A DNA stretch of 64,000 nucleotides, taken from Saprospiraceae bacterium. GTDB taxonomy: Bacteria > Bacteroidota > Bacteroidia > Chitinophagales > Saprospiraceae. The stretch's first letter is position 1. Each line of letters begins with the position of its first letter. The DNA lies in assembly GCA_028285545.1 (NCBI GenBank), contig JANQPA010000043.1, forward strand, positions 1 to 64,000. Reading direction: 5' to 3'. The notes beneath the pieces were generated by a model. It saw nothing but the letters and a program-made list of their open reading frames with translations. It searched no databases and was not told the origin of the DNA. The position numbers were made by a program, and so were the translations under genes. Below, one piece after another: positions 62,490 to 64,000 of the stretch.

Positions 62490-62921
62490 TTACCAGGGCT
62501 GTCCAATTCCCGTTTCGCAAAAACTTTTTAGACTTCCCATGAATGCTTCCCAGGTAGGACCTACGCTTACATAAAGAGGAGTGCCTTTATATTTTTCATC
62601 CCACCCGGTATGGGAAAAAGTAAGTAGTGTTTTATTTTCTTCAGGCATTAGTTCAAAATGCAAATTTGTTTTTACCCAGGCTGGGTTATCATTATAAGTG
62701 CATTGCCATCCAACTTTTTGATTGGCTTCCAATTTATCAATTTTAAACTTCATTACAATAGCTTGTCCCTCTTTCAGAAAGTTCATTGTATGTTGACTTC
62801 CAATATTTGTAGCTATTTCACTGTTCTTGCACCACCAGGATTGAATACCATTAGAACTAGTAATAGCTTGGTAAACTCTATCGGGGGTAGTGCTAATTTT
62901 AATTTGATGTACGATGTCCAT
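62490..62921 (-). CDS. SRPBCC/AHSA1-type START-domain protein
   Basis: 143 residues. It has a helix-grip fold of the AHSA1/CalC type: IVHQIKISTTPDRVYQAITS, WWCKNSEI, the central strand KFKIDKLEANQKVGWQCTY, FSHTGWDEK and the C-terminal helix GPTWEAFMGSLKSFCETG. It probably binds a hydrophobic ligand or acts as a stress-related accessory protein. It converges on the sigma gene, a context common for ECF42 loci. A perfect 12-bp-arm palindrome lies 20 bp upstream of its start. Confidence 0.87.
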   Translation of the reverse strand: MDIVHQIKISTTPDRVYQAITSSNGIQSWWCKNSEIATNIGSQHTMNFLKEGQAIVMKFKIDKLEANQKVGWQCTYNDNPAWVKTNLHFELMPEENKTLLTFSHTGWDEKYKGTPLYVSVGPTWEAFMGSLKSFCETGIGQPW

Positions 62922-62941
62922 AATGAATCTTTTTTATTTAG

Positions 62942-62972
62942 TTTTTATTACTCGACAGTTGAGTAATAAAAA
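62942..62972. promoter_or_regulatory. Palindromic operator candidate upstream of the SRPBCC gene
   Basis: TTTTTATTACTC-GACAGTT-GAGTAATAAAAA has 12-bp perfect arms, and the central ACTCGACAGTTGAGT is itself near-palindromic. It starts 20 bp upstream of the ATG at 62921. It could bind an ArsR/TetR-type repressor encoded elsewhere. Confidence 0.5.
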
Positions 62973-62999
62973 TTAGGACACCTAGAGAGGGAAAAAAAG

Positions 63000-63149
63000 G
63001 AGACTGTCTCATCCGCACGGATTCGCCAGCCAATATTATTTCTTTGAGAGCATTTTTCCTTAAAAAAATGCTCTCAAAAAGAAAATTATTTGGCGGATCA
63101 GAACGAGGAACGCCTATCTACCGACAGGTAGAAGTGATGAGACAGCCTC
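63000..63149. mobile_element. 150-bp MITE-like element
   Basis: GAGACTGTCTCATC (63000-63013) and GATGAGACAGCCTC (63136-63149) are terminal inverted repeats with one mismatch. The interior is a long imperfect hairpin (about TTTGAGAGCATTTTT against AAAAATGCTCTCAAA, plus GCCA/TGGC flanks). It has no coding capacity. A related GAGACAGCCTC hairpin stands at 26583-26603. Confidence 0.7.
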
Positions 63150-63171
63150 TTTTTATTTTATTAAAATACTA

Positions 63172-64000
63172 TTATTGATCGGTTAATGCGCCACTCTTAC
63201 TAGGCAAACCGAAAAAGTCGGTATTCCTAATATGGGTTTTTAGCCAGGCAATACATTCTTCGAAAGTTTCGAACATATATTCTTCATTTACAAGCCCTGG
63301 AGCTAGATTGAAGCGATTGAGCATCAGTTCTGGCTGACCATGTAGGCCGGTAAAAACGACAATGATGTCTTGATCATGAAGATCATATACCGCCTCTTCA
63401 AGAGCATAAAGCCCTGACTGATCAATGTAGGGAACTCGATCCATTCGAATAATTACCACCTCCATGTTGGGCAGGGCTTTAATCATATCCTGGAATCGAG
63501 AAGCAAAACCGAAGAATAGCGGCCCAATTAAGTGTTTGATATAGACCTGATCTCCTACTCTTTCAATAATATCTCCCTCATCTGCCCAGGGTACTTCACG
63601 TGCAAACTCTTTTAATGGGGCTGTATTGGTTCGATGATCGACAACGTCTGCAATTTTTTTCATAAATAAAATAGCCGCCATAATCATTCCAATAGCTACC
63701 GCTTCAAGTAAACCAACAAATACAGTTAGCAACAAGACCACTATCATAATGACTGCATCTGCAACTGGCATAGATCTCACGTGTCCAAGTCCTTTATAAT
63801 CAATAATTCCTATACCTACTGTTATTAAAATACCGGCTAAAACTGCATTTGGAATATTTCCTACCAAAGTTCCAAGACCTAATAAAATAGCTAATAAAAG
63901 AAGTCCTGCAATAACTCCCGAAATCTTTGTTTTTCCACCTGAATTAGCATTAATAACCGTACGCATGGTGGCTCCGGCTCCGGGTAGCCCTCCAATTAAA
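63172..64000 (-). CDS. SulP-family anion transporter with STAS domain (N-terminus beyond window)
   Basis: The frame is open to the window edge, so only the C-terminal ~275 codons are visible. The edge encodes LIGGLPGAGATMRTVINANS, the conserved SulP motif before transmembrane segment 8 or so. Further membrane helices follow (GVIAGLLLLAILLGLGTLVG, VADAVIMIVVLLLTVFVGLL). From ~residue 150 of the visible part there is a cytoplasmic STAS domain (VYIKHLIGPLFFGFASRF, VIIRMDRVPYIDQSGLYALE). It transports sulfate, bicarbonate or another anion. Confidence 0.93.
   Translation of the reverse strand, partial: LIGGLPGAGATMRTVINANSGGKTKISGVIAGLLLLAILLGLGTLVGNIPNAVLAGILITVGIGIIDYKGLGHVRSMPVADAVIMIVVLLLTVFVGLLEAVAIGMIMAAILFMKKIADVVDHRTNTAPLKEFAREVPWADEGDIIERVGDQVYIKHLIGPLFFGFASRFQDMIKALPNMEVVIIRMDRVPYIDQSGLYALEEAVYDLHDQDIIVVFTGLHGQPELMLNRFNLAPGLVNEEYMFETFEECIAWLKTHIRNTDFFGLPSKSGALTDQ

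Overview
The window is about 64 kb of low-GC chromosome from a Bacteroidota bacterium, most likely a Saprospirales-type marine or sludge organism. Four things point there: a giant Ig-like repeat protein ending in a gliding-motility/type IX secretion C-terminal domain, DUF6090 and permease-prefix proteins, a one-piece hybrid two-component system, and weak Shine-Dalgarno use with TAnnTTTG-like -7 boxes. No rRNA, tRNA, CRISPR, phage or complete insertion sequence was seen.

Layout. 1-7.6 kb: 3' part of the giant surface protein, a small secreted protein and a TetR regulator. 7.8-13.7 kb (minus strand): a LytTR response regulator and LytS-like kinase separated by a TPR/propeller protein and a secreted esterase, then a DUF2000 protein and a MarR-GNAT fusion. 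14-20 kb: a class III cyclase fused to a STAND ATPase and TPRs, an NTF2-like protein, DUF6090 and a membrane cyclase. 20-24.6 kb: a cupin gene, a Fic gene that looks inserted at the 3' end of a GH127-like lipoprotein gene, and small repeats. 25-39.5 kb: unrelated metabolic and envelope genes (BAAT-like hydrolase, FtsX-type permease with PadR, class V aminotransferase, beta-lactamase-like hydrolase, HTH-TM-LamG protein, MBL hydrolase, acidic Ca-binding-type lipoprotein, PLP decarboxylase). These are interleaved with palindromic and MITE-like repeats and an ArsR gene stump.

40-53 kb is the most distinctive part. Three tandem paralogues each combine a signal peptide, an ALK/LTK-like glycine-rich domain and two ricin-type beta-trefoils. 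They are followed by a hybrid two-component regulator with an AraC output domain, a minimal stand-alone secretin and a thioredoxin-fold protein. The first lectin gene and the secretin gene share a promoter architecture: two ACATRAG-type direct repeats 21 bp apart and a CACCTTTG box at identical spacing. This suggests one regulon, plausibly controlled by the regulator encoded between them.

53-64 kb: a cobalamin riboswitch precedes class Ia ribonucleotide reductase nrdB-nrdA (a compact NrdA without ATP-cone). Next come a very large outer-membrane fusion (metallophosphoesterase, kinase-like middle, BamA-type barrel), a DUF899 stump, a YCII/DGPF protein with its ECF42-type sigma factor, an SRPBCC protein, a 150-bp MITE-like element and the 3' part of a SulP anion transporter that leaves the window.
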